The notes beneath the pieces are model-generated. The model searched no databases and was not told where the DNA came from. It worked only from the letters and a program-made list of their open reading frames with translations. A stretch of 64,000 bases of DNA from Oscillospiraceae bacterium. Its GTDB lineage: Bacteria > Bacillota > Clostridia > Oscillospirales > Oscillospiraceae. Position numbers and translations under genes: made by a program. Where the stretch lies: positions 1-64,000 of the forward strand of contig SVKV01000009.1 in NCBI GenBank assembly GCA_015068305.1, given 5' to 3'. Below are positions 16,033 to 24,259 of the stretch, in pieces (within the stretch, counting starts at the first letter, position 1; every line of letters begins with the position of its first letter).

Positions 16033-17409
16033 ATGCTGGAAATTTCCAATAAGACCAATTTGCTGGAACAGAAGTCCTATAAGTATTCGCTGCAGGATGT
16101 GGCTGAGCCCAATCTGCATCGGGACGTTTATTCCTACGGCACCATTCCCAAGGTTGCTTTCAACCACCGCCGTGTGCCTATGGCCATGCCGGAAGAAATC
16201 TGGATCACCGACACCTCCCTCCGGGACGGTCAGCAGTCTGTGGAACCTTACAGCGTCGATCAGATCGTCAAAATCTATCAGCTTCTGAATAAGCTGGGCG
16301 GACCTTACGGCATCATCCGGCAGACCGAGTTCTTCATCTACAGCAAGAAGGACCGGGAAGCACTGGAAAAGTGCATGGGTCTGGATCTGAAATTCCCGGA
16401 GATCACCAGCTGGATCCGGGCCAGCAAGGAAGATTTCAAGCTGGTTCGGGATCTGGGTATCAAGGAAACGGGTATTTTGGTCAGCTGCTCCGACTACCAC
16501 ATTTTCAAGAAGATGAAAATGAGCCGCAGTCAGTGTCTGGACTATTATCTGGGCACCATCAAGGATGCCTTTGCAGCCGGTGTAATTCCCCGGTGCCATC
16601 TGGAGGATATTACCAGGGCCGATTTTTATGGCTTTGTGGTGCCCTTCGTCAATGAGCTCCAGGCCCTCAGCCGGGAGGCCGGCATTCCCGTCAAAATCCG
16701 TGCCTGCGATACCATGGGCTACGGCGTTCCCTATACGGAAGCAGCCATGCCCCGATCCGTTGCCGGTATCATTTACGGCCTGCAGCACTATGCGGACGTT
16801 CCCAGCGAATGTCTGGAGTGGCACGGCCACAACGATTTCTATAAGGCTGTTGCCAATGCTTCCACCGCTTGGCTCTACGGTGCCTGCGCGGTCAACTGCA
16901 GCCTTCTGGGTATCGGTGAGCGCACCGGCAATGTGCCTCTGGAGGCCATGATTTTTGAGTATGCATCCCTCCGGGGCAGCCTGGACGGCATGGATACCAC
17001 GGTGATCACGGAAATTGCAGATTTCTTCCAGAAGGAGATCGGCTACGAAGTTCCGCCCATGACCCCCTATGTGGGCCGTGCTTTCAATCAGACCCGGGCC
17101 GGCATTCATGCGGACGGTCTGATGAAGGATGAAGAAATCTATACCATTTTTGATACCAAGAAAATTCTGAACCGGCCTGCCACTGTGCAGATCAGCAAAA
17201 CCTCCGGTCTTGCCGGCATTGCCTACTGGATCAACCAGACCTACGGTCTGGAAGGGGAGGACCAGCTGGATAAGCGCTCTGAACTGGTGGTTGCACTGAA
17301 AAACTGGGTGGATGGGCAGTATGAAGAGGGCCGTCAGACCTGTATGACGGACCATGAACTGGAAGAGAAAATCGAAGAACTGGCACCCGGCCGGTATCAG
17401 CGCGGATGA
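16033..17409 (+). CDS. Re-citrate synthase (homocitrate/isopropylmalate synthase family)
   Basis: 458 residues from the ATG at 16033, preceded by GGGAG; an upstream in-frame ATG at 15973 overlaps the promoter. It condenses acetyl-CoA with oxaloacetate to citrate. The protein has the DmpG/LeuA barrel with DTSLRDGQQS near residue 55 and the metal-binding HGHND near residue 262. The family also contains isopropylmalate and homocitrate synthases. The Re-citrate synthase assignment rests on overall resemblance to the Clostridium kluyveri type, absence of the LeuA regulatory domain, and linkage to aconitase and isocitrate dehydrogenase. First gene of the operon to 21106. Confidence 0.85.
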   Translation: MLEISNKTNLLEQKSYKYSLQDVAEPNLHRDVYSYGTIPKVAFNHRRVPMAMPEEIWITDTSLRDGQQSVEPYSVDQIVKIYQLLNKLGGPYGIIRQTEFFIYSKKDREALEKCMGLDLKFPEITSWIRASKEDFKLVRDLGIKETGILVSCSDYHIFKKMKMSRSQCLDYYLGTIKDAFAAGVIPRCHLEDITRADFYGFVVPFVNELQALSREAGIPVKIRACDTMGYGVPYTEAAMPRSVAGIIYGLQHYADVPSECLEWHGHNDFYKAVANASTAWLYGACAVNCSLLGIGERTGNVPLEAMIFEYASLRGSLDGMDTTVITEIADFFQKEIGYEVPPMTPYVGRAFNQTRAGIHADGLMKDEEIYTIFDTKKILNRPATVQISKTSGLAGIAYWINQTYGLEGEDQLDKRSELVVALKNWVDGQYEEGRQTCMTDHELEEKIEELAPGRYQRG

Positions 17410-17422
17410 AAGGGGACTGACC

Positions 17423-18073
17423 ATGAGAGAATTCAAATCCACATCCCTGGCAGACCAGGTTTTTGAAAAATTGGAAAACGATATCATCCAGGGTGTTTAC
17501 CCGAAGGGTGAAATTCTGACAGAACTGAAGCTTGTGGAGATCATGGGTGTCAGTCGGACCCCCATCCGGGAGGCCCTGCGCCGTCTGGAACAGGAGCGGT
17601 TGATCGAAGATTCCGGCAAGGGCAGTGTGGTCATTGGCATCACCGAAGAGGACCTTGTGGACATTATGAACATCCGTCAGCGGATCGAGGGCCTGGCAGC
17701 TTACTATGCAACCCTCAATATGACGGAAGCAGGAAAAAAGGAACTGACCCATATCGTGGATCTTCAAGAATTTTATTTCCACAAGGACGACGCAGACCGT
17801 CTGCGCCAGGTGGATGACCAGTTCCACGATGCCATCTGTATCCTAAGCGGCCGGAATGTTCTCATCGATACGCTGCTGCCCCTGCACCGGAAGACCCGCC
17901 GCTACCGCCGTGCAGCCCTGGACGATAAGAGCCGTACGTCCCACACCATGAAGGAGCACCGGGAAATGTATGAAGCAATCGTTTCCGGTAATGCGGAGCT
18001 GGCTATGGAACTGACAGCCAAGCATATTGAAAATGCAAAACACCACATGATCGGGAGGATGCGTAATGGGTAA
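17423..18073 (+). CDS. GntR-family (FCD domain) transcriptional regulator
   Basis: 216 residues from the ATG at 17423 behind GGGGA. An N-terminal winged helix-turn-helix (TELKLVEIMGVSRTPIREALRRLE, about residues 30-55) is followed by an all-helical FCD ligand domain with metal-type histidines (DDQFHDAI, KEHREMYEAI, AKHIENAKHH). Such regulators sense small organic acids. Lying between citrate synthase and aconitase and facing a matching palindrome at the operon promoter, it probably represses the operon in response to citrate, glutamate or a related acid (ligand not determinable). It overlaps aconitase by eight bases. Confidence 0.9.
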   Translation: MREFKSTSLADQVFEKLENDIIQGVYPKGEILTELKLVEIMGVSRTPIREALRRLEQERLIEDSGKGSVVIGITEEDLVDIMNIRQRIEGLAAYYATLNMTEAGKKELTHIVDLQEFYFHKDDADRLRQVDDQFHDAICILSGRNVLIDTLLPLHRKTRRYRRAALDDKSRTSHTMKEHREMYEAIVSGNAELAMELTAKHIENAKHHMIGRMRNG

Positions 18074-19994
18074 GACAATTGCACAGAAGATCATCGCCGC
18101 CCATCTGATTTCCGGCGACATGACCCCGGGCTCCGAGGTTGCATTGAAGATCGACCAGACCCTGACCCAGGATGCCACCGGCACCATGGCCTATCTGGAA
18201 TTTGAGACTATGGGAATTCCCAGAGTCAAGACGGAATTCAGCATCGCCTATGTCGATCACAACACGCTCCAGTGCGGTTTTGAAAACGGTGACGATCACC
18301 GCTATTTGCAGACTGTTGCTGCAAAGCACGGCGTGTATTTTTCCCGGCCCGGCAACGGCATCTGCCACCAGGTCCATCTTGAGCGGTTCGGCAAGCCTGG
18401 CAAGACCCTCATCGGCTCCGATTCCCACACCCCCACCGGCGGCGGCATCGGCATGCTGGCCTTCGGTGCCGGCGGTATGGATGTGGCTGTTGCCATGGGC
18501 GGCGGTGCTTACTACATCACCATGCCGAAGATGTTCAAGGTCAACCTCACCGGCAAGCTGAACCCCTATGTCACTGCCAAGGATGTATCTCTGGAACTGC
18601 TGCGGATCCTCTCCGTCAAGGGCGGCGTGGGGGCCATTGTGGAATGGGGCGGAGAAGGCATCAAGACCCTGTCTGTTCCGGAACGGGGTACTATCACCAA
18701 TATGGGTACTGAGCTGGGTGCCACCACATCCATTTTCCCCTCCGATGAGATCACCCATCAGTTCCTCATTGCCCAGGGCAGAGGCGCGGACTTTGTAGCG
18801 CTGGAATCCGACCCGGATGCAGAATATGACCGGATCATCGATATCGATCTGTCTGCGCTGAAGCCTATGATTGCCTGCCCCCACAGCCCGGACAATGTGG
18901 TAGAGGTGGCATCGCTGCAGAATGTGAAGGTCGACCAGGTCTGCATCGGTTCCTGCACCAATTCTTCCCTGTACGATCTTCTGAAGGTTGCGGCGATGCT
19001 GAAGGGCAAGACCATCAATCCTTCCGTCAGCCTTTCTGTTTCCCCCGGTTCCCGGCAGGTGCTGACCATGCTGTCTGACTGCGGCGCGCTGTCTGATATT
19101 CTGGCCTCCGGTGCCCGGGTGCTGGAATGCGCCTGCGGTCCCTGCATCGGCATGGGCTTCAGCCCCAATTCCGGCGGTGTGAGCCTTCGTACCTTTAACC
19201 GGAACTTCCTGGGCCGCAGCGGCACCAAGGACGGCCAGGTTTATCTGGTTTCTCCGGAAACAGCAGTTGCTTCCGCGCTGACAGGCTTCATCACCGATCC
19301 GACCACCATTGCGGAGCCTCTGAGCATTCAGATGCCCGATCAGTTCCTGGTCAATGACTCCGCTGTGCTGGCACCTGTTCCGGCAGAGGAAGCGGAAAAT
19401 GCCCAGGTTCTTCGGGGCCCCAATATCAAGGAATTCCCCAAGAGCAAGCCCTTTGCTGAGGAACTGACGGCCCAGCTGGTGCTCAAAGTCGGCGACAACA
19501 TCACTACCGACCACATCATGCCTGCCGGTGCCAAGATCCTGCCTTACCGGTCCAACATTCCGTTCCTGAGCAAGTTCTGTTTCGAAGTTTGCGATCCGAC
19601 CTTCTCTGAACGGGCCAAGGCGGCAGGTGACGGCATCATCGTCGGCGGCAGCAATTATGGCCAGGGCTCTTCCCGTGAACATGCGGCGCTGGTACCTATG
19701 TACTTAGGCATCCGGGGCGTGATTGCCAAGAGTTTTGCCCGGATCCACATCGCAAATCTCATTAATTCCGGAATTCTGCCCATGACCTTCGAGAATCCCG
19801 ATGACTATGAGAAGCTGGAACAGGATGCTAATCTGACCATTTCCGGCATCGCAGAGGGTATGAAGACCGGAAAACTCACGGTAACTGCAGATAACGGTTT
19901 TACATTCAACGTCAATTGCGATCTGACAGCCCGGCAGCAGGCGATTCTGCTGGCAGGCGGACTTCTGAACTATACAAAGGAAGGTGGACAATAA
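18066..19994 (+). CDS. acn: Aconitate hydratase
   Basis: 642 residues, the length of the single-chain mitochondrial/LysF-like aconitase group rather than the 890-residue AcnA type. It isomerises citrate to isocitrate. The [4Fe-4S] ligands are in IGSCTNSS and CACGPCIGMG (about residues 300 and 360), the substrate segment GSDSHTPTGGG is at about 118, and the C-terminal swivel domain has GSNYGQGSSREHAA near 528. Overlaps the GntR gene by 8 bases and touches the next start, so expression is coupled to citrate synthase and isocitrate dehydrogenase. Confidence 0.94.
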   Translation: MGKTIAQKIIAAHLISGDMTPGSEVALKIDQTLTQDATGTMAYLEFETMGIPRVKTEFSIAYVDHNTLQCGFENGDDHRYLQTVAAKHGVYFSRPGNGICHQVHLERFGKPGKTLIGSDSHTPTGGGIGMLAFGAGGMDVAVAMGGGAYYITMPKMFKVNLTGKLNPYVTAKDVSLELLRILSVKGGVGAIVEWGGEGIKTLSVPERGTITNMGTELGATTSIFPSDEITHQFLIAQGRGADFVALESDPDAEYDRIIDIDLSALKPMIACPHSPDNVVEVASLQNVKVDQVCIGSCTNSSLYDLLKVAAMLKGKTINPSVSLSVSPGSRQVLTMLSDCGALSDILASGARVLECACGPCIGMGFSPNSGGVSLRTFNRNFLGRSGTKDGQVYLVSPETAVASALTGFITDPTTIAEPLSIQMPDQFLVNDSAVLAPVPAEEAENAQVLRGPNIKEFPKSKPFAEELTAQLVLKVGDNITTDHIMPAGAKILPYRSNIPFLSKFCFEVCDPTFSERAKAAGDGIIVGGSNYGQGSSREHAALVPMYLGIRGVIAKSFARIHIANLINSGILPMTFENPDDYEKLEQDANLTISGIAEGMKTGKLTVTADNGFTFNVNCDLTARQQAILLAGGLLNYTKEGGQ

Positions 19995-21106
19995 TGATGG
20001 ACATCAACCAGGCCTGCGAGGCCTTTAAGAAGATTCTCGAAGAGCAGCAGGCAAGAATTGCCAATATGAACACGGAAAAGACTGACTTTTCCACAAAGAA
20101 GACTGTGACCATCGGTGTGGTGGACGGCGACGGCATCGGCCCCATCATTACCAAGCAGGCAACGAGAGTGCTGGAAAAGCTGCTGGCCGACGAGATCGCT
20201 GCAGGTTCCATCGTCATCAAGTACATTGAAGGCCTTACCATCGAAAACCGGATCGCCTGCAACCAGCCTATCCCTTCCGATGTGCTGGAGCAGATCAAGG
20301 CCTGCGACGTGATTCTCAAGGGCCCCACCACCACGCCCCACGGCGGCACCATGGAGTCCGCCAACGTGACCATGCGCCGGGAACTGGACCTGTATGCCAA
20401 CTGCCGTCCCGTTTGTATTCCTGAAAAGAACATCGACTGGATGTTCTACCGGGAGAATACCGAGGGCGAGTATGTGCTGGGCAGTCGCGGCGTGGAGCTT
20501 GAGGGCATGGCAGTTGATTTTAAGGTGACCACCGATGCCGGAACCAAGCGGATCGCCCGGGCAGCCTTTGAATATGCCAAGAATAACGGCAAGACCCATC
20601 TGTCCGTGGTCACCAAGGCCAACATCATGAAAAAGACCGACGGCAAGTTCACCGCCCTCTGCCATGAGATCGCCAAGGATTATCCCGGCATCACGGTGGA
20701 AGACTACTACATCGACATCATGACTGCCAACCTGCTGAAGGAACCACTCCGGGAGAAATTCCAGGTGGTTCTGCTGCCCAACCTCTACGGCGATATCATC
20801 ACCGACGAGGCTGCACAGCTCCAGGGCGGCGTAGGTACTGCCGGAAGCGCCAACATCGGCGATAAGTACGCCATGTTCGAGGCTATCCACGGATCCGCAC
20901 CCCGGATGATCGAGCGGGGTATGGGAGACTATGCAAACCCCGCATCCATGATCAAGGCCGGTGCCATGCTGCTGCGGCACATCTGCCGTGGCGAGGCTGC
21001 TGCCAAGTTGGAAAAGGCAATGGCCGAATGTACGGTGGAGGTCTTCAGCGACGGATCCGCCGCAACAGCCGCGGAATACACCGACGCGCTTCTGGAACTG
21101 CTGTAA
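19994..21106 (+). CDS. icd: Isocitrate dehydrogenase, NAD-type
   Basis: About 370 residues; the stop of aconitase and the ATG share one base, and a second ATG follows at once. Oxidises isocitrate to 2-oxoglutarate. It belongs to the isocitrate/isopropylmalate dehydrogenase family: GDGIGP near residue 38, substrate loop ESANVTMRRELDLYANCRP near 118, the metal site in NLYGDIITDEAAQLQGG, and the C-terminal HGSAP segment. Spacing and context with Re-citrate synthase and aconitase favour isocitrate over isopropylmalate. NAD rather than NADP use is a family-based guess. The operon thus completes the oxidative half-cycle feeding glutamate synthesis. Confidence 0.9.
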   Translation: MMDINQACEAFKKILEEQQARIANMNTEKTDFSTKKTVTIGVVDGDGIGPIITKQATRVLEKLLADEIAAGSIVIKYIEGLTIENRIACNQPIPSDVLEQIKACDVILKGPTTTPHGGTMESANVTMRRELDLYANCRPVCIPEKNIDWMFYRENTEGEYVLGSRGVELEGMAVDFKVTTDAGTKRIARAAFEYAKNNGKTHLSVVTKANIMKKTDGKFTALCHEIAKDYPGITVEDYYIDIMTANLLKEPLREKFQVVLLPNLYGDIITDEAAQLQGGVGTAGSANIGDKYAMFEAIHGSAPRMIERGMGDYANPASMIKAGAMLLRHICRGEAAAKLEKAMAECTVEVFSDGSAATAAEYTDALLELL

Positions 21107-21115
21107 ATAAAGGAA

Positions 21116-21148
21116 CCCCGGCCGAATCGGCCGGGGGTTTTCTTGTTC
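21116..21148. terminator. Terminator of the citrate operon
   Basis: CCCCGGCCG (21116-21124), loop AAT, CGGCCGGGG (21128-21136), then a T-rich run. It also lies at the end of the convergent DUF4097 operon. Confidence 0.9.
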
Positions 21149-21150
21149 TC

Positions 21151-22041
21151 TTAGTGATTGCAGTTTTCTGCCGGTTTGATGCCTTTGAGGATGCTCACAT
21201 CACCACTCATGCCGCTGACCTTGATCTTGCAGGCTCCGTCGCCGCATTCATAGTGAGCGCCCATGGTGTGAAAATCAAAGTCGCTGTCGAAGGCACCGCT
21301 CACGGTATCCAGTTCCAGGTAGAAACCGCTGTTTTCCGGCAGCACCAGCTCCACGTCACCGGACATGGCATCCAGATTGAGCTTCCTGGGGACTTGGTAG
21401 AATTCTCCGGAGAATTTTGCAGAGGCTGCATCAAAATCCAGTTCTTTCAGTGTACCGGTAAACTCCACGTCGCCGGAGGCAGTATCGATATCCAGCACTT
21501 CAATGCTGCAATTATCGAGAATCAGTAAACCGGATGCTCCGTCAAAGTCCAGTTCATTGATCTGCAGATTGTGGATATCCACCTCAGTGGCAGCCGCATC
21601 GATCTCGATGGAATTGCAGGCCCAGTCCGCAGGAACGGTGATAACCAAATCCTTGCTGATATCGATGTCGATGCCGAAGCTGGGGAAGGTGACGGAACCC
21701 TCGCAGAATTTGATTTTCAGTGTCTGACCGGACTGCTTCATGACCAGCTGATACTTGGATTCTGCCGGTGCATACTCCGTGACATGGATGCTCTGGGCAT
21801 GTTTATCGGGCTGAATGGTGATGGAACCGGCGGCCCAGTCGATTTCGATGTTCCGGATTTGGGCAGATATTTCATCCTGCTGAGCTATTGCTACGGGCTC
21901 TATGTATTCAGCCTCTTCGTAGGAGTGGACCCTTCCGCCCTCGATATAGTAATTCTGATCAAGGACACTCATCAGAATGAAAGATAGCAGCAGAATCAGG
22001 AAAGACAGGAGGATGATACGGATCACGGCGCTAGTTTTCAT
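21151..22041 (-). CDS. DUF4097-type beta-repeat membrane protein
   Basis: 296 residues: an N-terminal membrane helix (about residues 8-28) and an extracellular right-handed parallel beta structure in which strands such as LDFDGASG, LDIDTASGDVEF, LDFDAASAKFSG and LDAMSGDVEL recur every 18-20 residues. This is the DUF4097 family, whose biochemical role is unknown. It is the last gene of a PadR-DUF1700-DUF4097 operon, a common set in Firmicutes thought to respond to envelope stress. Overlaps the upstream gene by 11 bases. Confidence 0.85.
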   Translation of the reverse strand: MKTSAVIRIILLSFLILLLSFILMSVLDQNYYIEGGRVHSYEEAEYIEPVAIAQQDEISAQIRNIEIDWAAGSITIQPDKHAQSIHVTEYAPAESKYQLVMKQSGQTLKIKFCEGSVTFPSFGIDIDISKDLVITVPADWACNSIEIDAAATEVDIHNLQINELDFDGASGLLILDNCSIEVLDIDTASGDVEFTGTLKELDFDAASAKFSGEFYQVPRKLNLDAMSGDVELVLPENSGFYLELDTVSGAFDSDFDFHTMGAHYECGDGACKIKVSGMSGDVSILKGIKPAENCNH

Positions 22042-22678
22042 TATTCTTTACCTCCATAAGGTCGATGATGGCATCGCTGAGGCCACGGGCGCAGGCCATG
22101 ATGGGGAAGAGAAGCCATGTGATGTGCCATGCTCCGGTGTAGAAACTGAGGCCGAAGTAGACGATCAGTCCGCCGACCCAGATGATATTGCCGATGCTTT
22201 CTTTCAGAGGATGCTTTTCTTCCCGGGTTTCTTTTTCCTCATCCTCATCGTCATCCTTTCTGCCTGTGATGATCATCAGATAGGTAGCGAAGGCGACAAT
22301 TGCCAGAGTCAGACACAGACCCAGGATTTCGGCACCGAATTCGCTCAGGATGATCAGCGGGACAGCACAGAGAATGTACATGGCGACAGCAACTGCCCGG
22401 ATTTTCTTCCGTTTGAGGTCCTCTTCCGTTTCGGGCTGCGCGGGACGGACTTCGGTCTGAACTGGGGCTGCAGCCTTTCCGGGAGCGGCGCTCAGAATCT
22501 CGTTGATATCGCCGATTCCGGTAATGGCCAGCCGGTAGGCAGCTTCGGGGGATTTTCCTTGGGCGATCAGATCGTCAAAACGGTCCAGAGTATTCTGCAG
22601 TATTTCCTGCTTGATATCTTCGCTGTCGGGAGCGCCGGCGAAGAGCAGGTTTACGTATTGAATCAGTTGTTCCTTCAT
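22031..22678 (-). CDS. DUF1700/HAAS-domain membrane protein
   Basis: 215 residues. The N-terminal soluble domain (KQEILQNTLDRFDDLIAQGKSPEAAYRLAITGIGDINEI) is the HAAS/DUF1700 helical domain with the typical GxxPExA and GxP/GD-I features. After a charged linker (KRKK) come about four membrane helices, broken by an acidic DDEDEE segment. Usually found next to a PadR repressor, as here. Its function is not established; the N-terminal domain may pass a signal between the repressor and the membrane. Confidence 0.8.
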   Translation of the reverse strand: MKEQLIQYVNLLFAGAPDSEDIKQEILQNTLDRFDDLIAQGKSPEAAYRLAITGIGDINEILSAAPGKAAAPVQTEVRPAQPETEEDLKRKKIRAVAVAMYILCAVPLIILSEFGAEILGLCLTLAIVAFATYLMIITGRKDDDEDEEKETREEKHPLKESIGNIIWVGGLIVYFGLSFYTGAWHITWLLFPIMACARGLSDAIIDLMEVKNNEN

Positions 22679-22682
22679 ATTC

Positions 22683-23015
22683 TCATACCTCCTCGGTCAG
22701 AAGTTTATCCATAATTTCCTTTGTTTCTTCCCATTCCTGCATCAGACGGTGACATGCTTCCCGGCCTGCCGGGGTGATGGTGTAGTACCGCCGCCGGGCA
22801 CCGGCACCGGAGCTGCCCCAATAGGATGCGATATAACCCAGTTCTTCCAGCCGCTTGAAGGCTGTGTAAAGGGTGGCCTCCTTCAGTTCGAACCGCCCGG
22901 AGGATAGGGTGGATATGACTTTGTTGATTTCATAGCCGTAGCTGTCGGATTTCAGCAGGCGCGCCAGAATGATGGCATCTGTATGACCCCGTATCAGGTC
23001 ACCGGCAATGGACAT
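22683..23015 (-). CDS. PadR-family transcriptional repressor
   Basis: 110 residues, the normal length of PadR-s2 proteins. The winged helix-turn-helix (ARLLKSDSYGYEINKVI, then TLYTAFKRLEELGYI) and the C-terminal helix for dimerisation are both clear. First gene of a three-gene operon whose promoter carries a 10-base inverted repeat across the -35 and spacer, so it very likely represses its own operon. Inducer unknown. Confidence 0.9.
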   Translation of the reverse strand: MSIAGDLIRGHTDAIILARLLKSDSYGYEINKVISTLSSGRFELKEATLYTAFKRLEELGYIASYWGSSGAGARRRYYTITPAGREACHRLMQEWEETKEIMDKLLTEEV

Positions 23016-23047
23016 CTCATCTCCTCCTTCTGTTTGTTGTCATAGCT

Positions 23048-23085
23048 ATATTAACATGAGATACCTCGCCTGTCAAGGTATCTCA
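23048..23085 (-). promoter_or_regulatory. padR promoter and overlapping inverted-repeat operator
   Basis: Minus strand: -35 TTGACA (23071-23076), 17-base spacer, -10 TAATAT (23048-23053). TGAGATACCT (23057-23066) and AGGTATCTCA (23076-23085) form a perfect inverted repeat centred on the -35 and spacer, a good repressor site. Confidence 0.75.
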
Positions 23086-23119
23086 TAAAAAAATAATTGC
23101 GCGTTTTTGACGCGCAATT
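23086..23119 (-). terminator. rlmH terminator
   Basis: AATTGCGCGT (23095-23104) pairs with ACGCGCAATT (23110-23119); on the minus strand it runs into a U-rich tract. Confidence 0.88.
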
Positions 23120-23129
23120 TCGGTGTTCT

Positions 23130-23612
23130 TTATTTGTGATATTTGGAGCCGGCCTGAATTGCCTCAGCCCGGTAAAGCTGCTCCAGCACCATGATTCTTG
23201 CCAGGTGGTGGGGGAAGGTCATGGGGCCCATGGAGAGCCGAAAATCAGCTCTTTCTTTCACCCGGGGAGCCATGCCGAAGGAGGAACCGATGAGAAAACA
23301 GGCACTGGACTTGCCGCTGAGCTTCACTTCTTTCATCCGTTCAGCAAATTTCTCGCTGGAAAGCTCTTTGCCCTCCGGCGTAAAGACACAAAACCAGGCA
23401 CCCTTCGGGAGTTTTGAGAAGATCAGCTCCGCTTCCTTTTCTAGACCGGCGGAAATTTCAGCAGGGGAGGGATTCTCAGGCAGCCGGACCTCCGGCAGTT
23501 CCATGAGCGTGAATTTGCAATAACCGCCCAGACGCTTTTTGTATTCCTCTGCGGCGGAAATATAGAATTTTTCCTTCAGCTTACCCATGGTGATCAGTGT
23601 GATATCGAACAT
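23130..23612 (-). CDS. rlmH: 23S rRNA pseudouridine-1915 N3-methyltransferase
   Basis: 160 residues, the standard RlmH length. A SPOUT methyltransferase acting on helix 69 of 23S rRNA in the assembled ribosome. The knotted C-terminal half shows FLIGSSFGM (the SAM-site glycine motif), LSMGPMTFPHHLARIMVLEQLYRAE and the terminal SKYHK, all family hallmarks. Single gene with its own promoter and terminator. Confidence 0.96.
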   Translation of the reverse strand: MFDITLITMGKLKEKFYISAAEEYKKRLGGYCKFTLMELPEVRLPENPSPAEISAGLEKEAELIFSKLPKGAWFCVFTPEGKELSSEKFAERMKEVKLSGKSSACFLIGSSFGMAPRVKERADFRLSMGPMTFPHHLARIMVLEQLYRAEAIQAGSKYHK

Positions 23613-23635
23613 TGAAATTCCCCCTTGTTTTCTAA

Positions 23636-23664
23636 ATCATACCATATGGAATTACCGATTGCAA
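23636..23664 (-). promoter_or_regulatory. rlmH promoter
   Basis: Minus strand: -35 TTGCAA (23659-23664), 17-base spacer, -10 TATGAT (23636-23641). Confidence 0.65.
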
Positions 23665-23691
23665 GGAAACAATATCTGTGGGGGTGATACA

Positions 23692-23850
23692 GTGAAGGAA
23701 AAGGAACAAAAGCAGAAATTTCGTTTTCCCGGGGCCTACGGCACGGAGAATCAGATTACTCCGCTGATTCTGACGGATCCTTTCGGCAGCTATACGGGAA
23801 GAGGGGAAGACCCTTACGAAAAACCGGTGCAGGATGCTGACGATCTGTAA
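23692..23850 (+). CDS. Small conserved-looking protein, 52 residues
   Basis: Starts at the GTG at 23692, preceded by GTGGGGGTGATACA. The first residues are very basic (KEKEQKQKFRF) and the C-terminal part holds DPFGSYTG and ends in PVQDADDL. Short Clostridia proteins with a similar SYTG...PVQDxDDL tail occur (recalled, not searched). No membrane segment. The gene sits between rlmH and spoIIID and ends at a strong terminator. Function unknown. Confidence 0.68.
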   Translation: MKEKEQKQKFRFPGAYGTENQITPLILTDPFGSYTGRGEDPYEKPVQDADDL

Positions 23851-23852
23851 AA

Positions 23853-23881
23853 GTTGCCCCAGTCCTGCGGACTGGGGCAAC
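23853..23881. terminator. Bidirectional terminator
   Basis: Thirteen-base perfect stem: GTTGCCCCAGTCC (23853-23865), loop TGC, GGACTGGGGCAAC (23869-23881). It serves the small gene and lies at the end of spoIIID. Confidence 0.85.
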
Positions 23882-23883
23882 GG

Positions 23884-24132
23884 TCATATTCCTTTGTACT
23901 TCTTTCTTGTGGCCATTCCGCCGCGGATATGCCGCTCCCGTTTGTTCTGTTCCAGAATTTCCCGGACCTGTGCATAGAGCGCGGGATTATAATGCTCCAG
24001 CCGCTGGGATATGTCTTTGTGAACCGTGGATTTGGAAATGTGATAGTGTTTTGCGGTGGAGCGGACAGTGGCTCCGGTTTCAATCATGTACACAGCCAGT
24101 TCGCAGGCTCTTTCCTCCAAAGGTTTTGACAA
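23884..24132 (-). CDS. spoIIID: Stage III sporulation regulator SpoIIID
   Basis: 82 residues, the usual length. A mother-cell DNA-binding protein that switches SigE-regulated genes during sporulation. The helix-turn-helix (GATVRSTAKHYHISKSTVHKD) and the basic C-terminal helix (RGGMATRKKYKG) are diagnostic. The start is a TTG at 24132 behind GGAGGGGAG. A SigE-like promoter lies at 24168-24197. Its presence indicates that the organism can form endospores. Confidence 0.96.
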   Translation of the reverse strand: MSKPLEERACELAVYMIETGATVRSTAKHYHISKSTVHKDISQRLEHYNPALYAQVREILEQNKRERHIRGGMATRKKYKGI

Positions 24133-24167
24133 TAATCTCCCCTCCGATGCTGTGTGCTCGTTAAGAT

Positions 24168-24197
24168 ATGGGTATGCGGAGGCAGAAAGTGATATGC
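24168..24197 (-). promoter_or_regulatory. SigE-like promoter of spoIIID
   Basis: Minus strand: -35 GCATATC (24191-24197), 14-base spacer, -10 CATACCCAT (24168-24176), close to the sigma-E pattern ATA near -35 with CATAC near -10. The -10 is 36 bases before the start codon. Confidence 0.55.
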
Positions 24198-24199
24198 AT

Positions 24200-24230
24200 C
24201 CTTGACAGAATCTGTCAAGGACAATAAAAT
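24200..24230 (+). promoter_or_regulatory. Promoter with perfect palindromic operator, threonine aldolase gene
   Basis: -35 TTGACA (24202-24207), 17-base spacer, -10 TAAAAT (24225-24230). The arms CCTTGACAGA (24200-24209) and TCTGTCAAGG (24211-24220) form a perfect palindrome around one central A and cover the -35. The cognate regulator is unknown. Confidence 0.7.
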
Positions 24231-24259
24231 GGAGGTAATTGAAATATGGAGGAATTTAC

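Noticed and set aside
18003-19682. 559-codon open frame opposite aconitase
   Set aside because: Antisense shadow with no start signal or domain.
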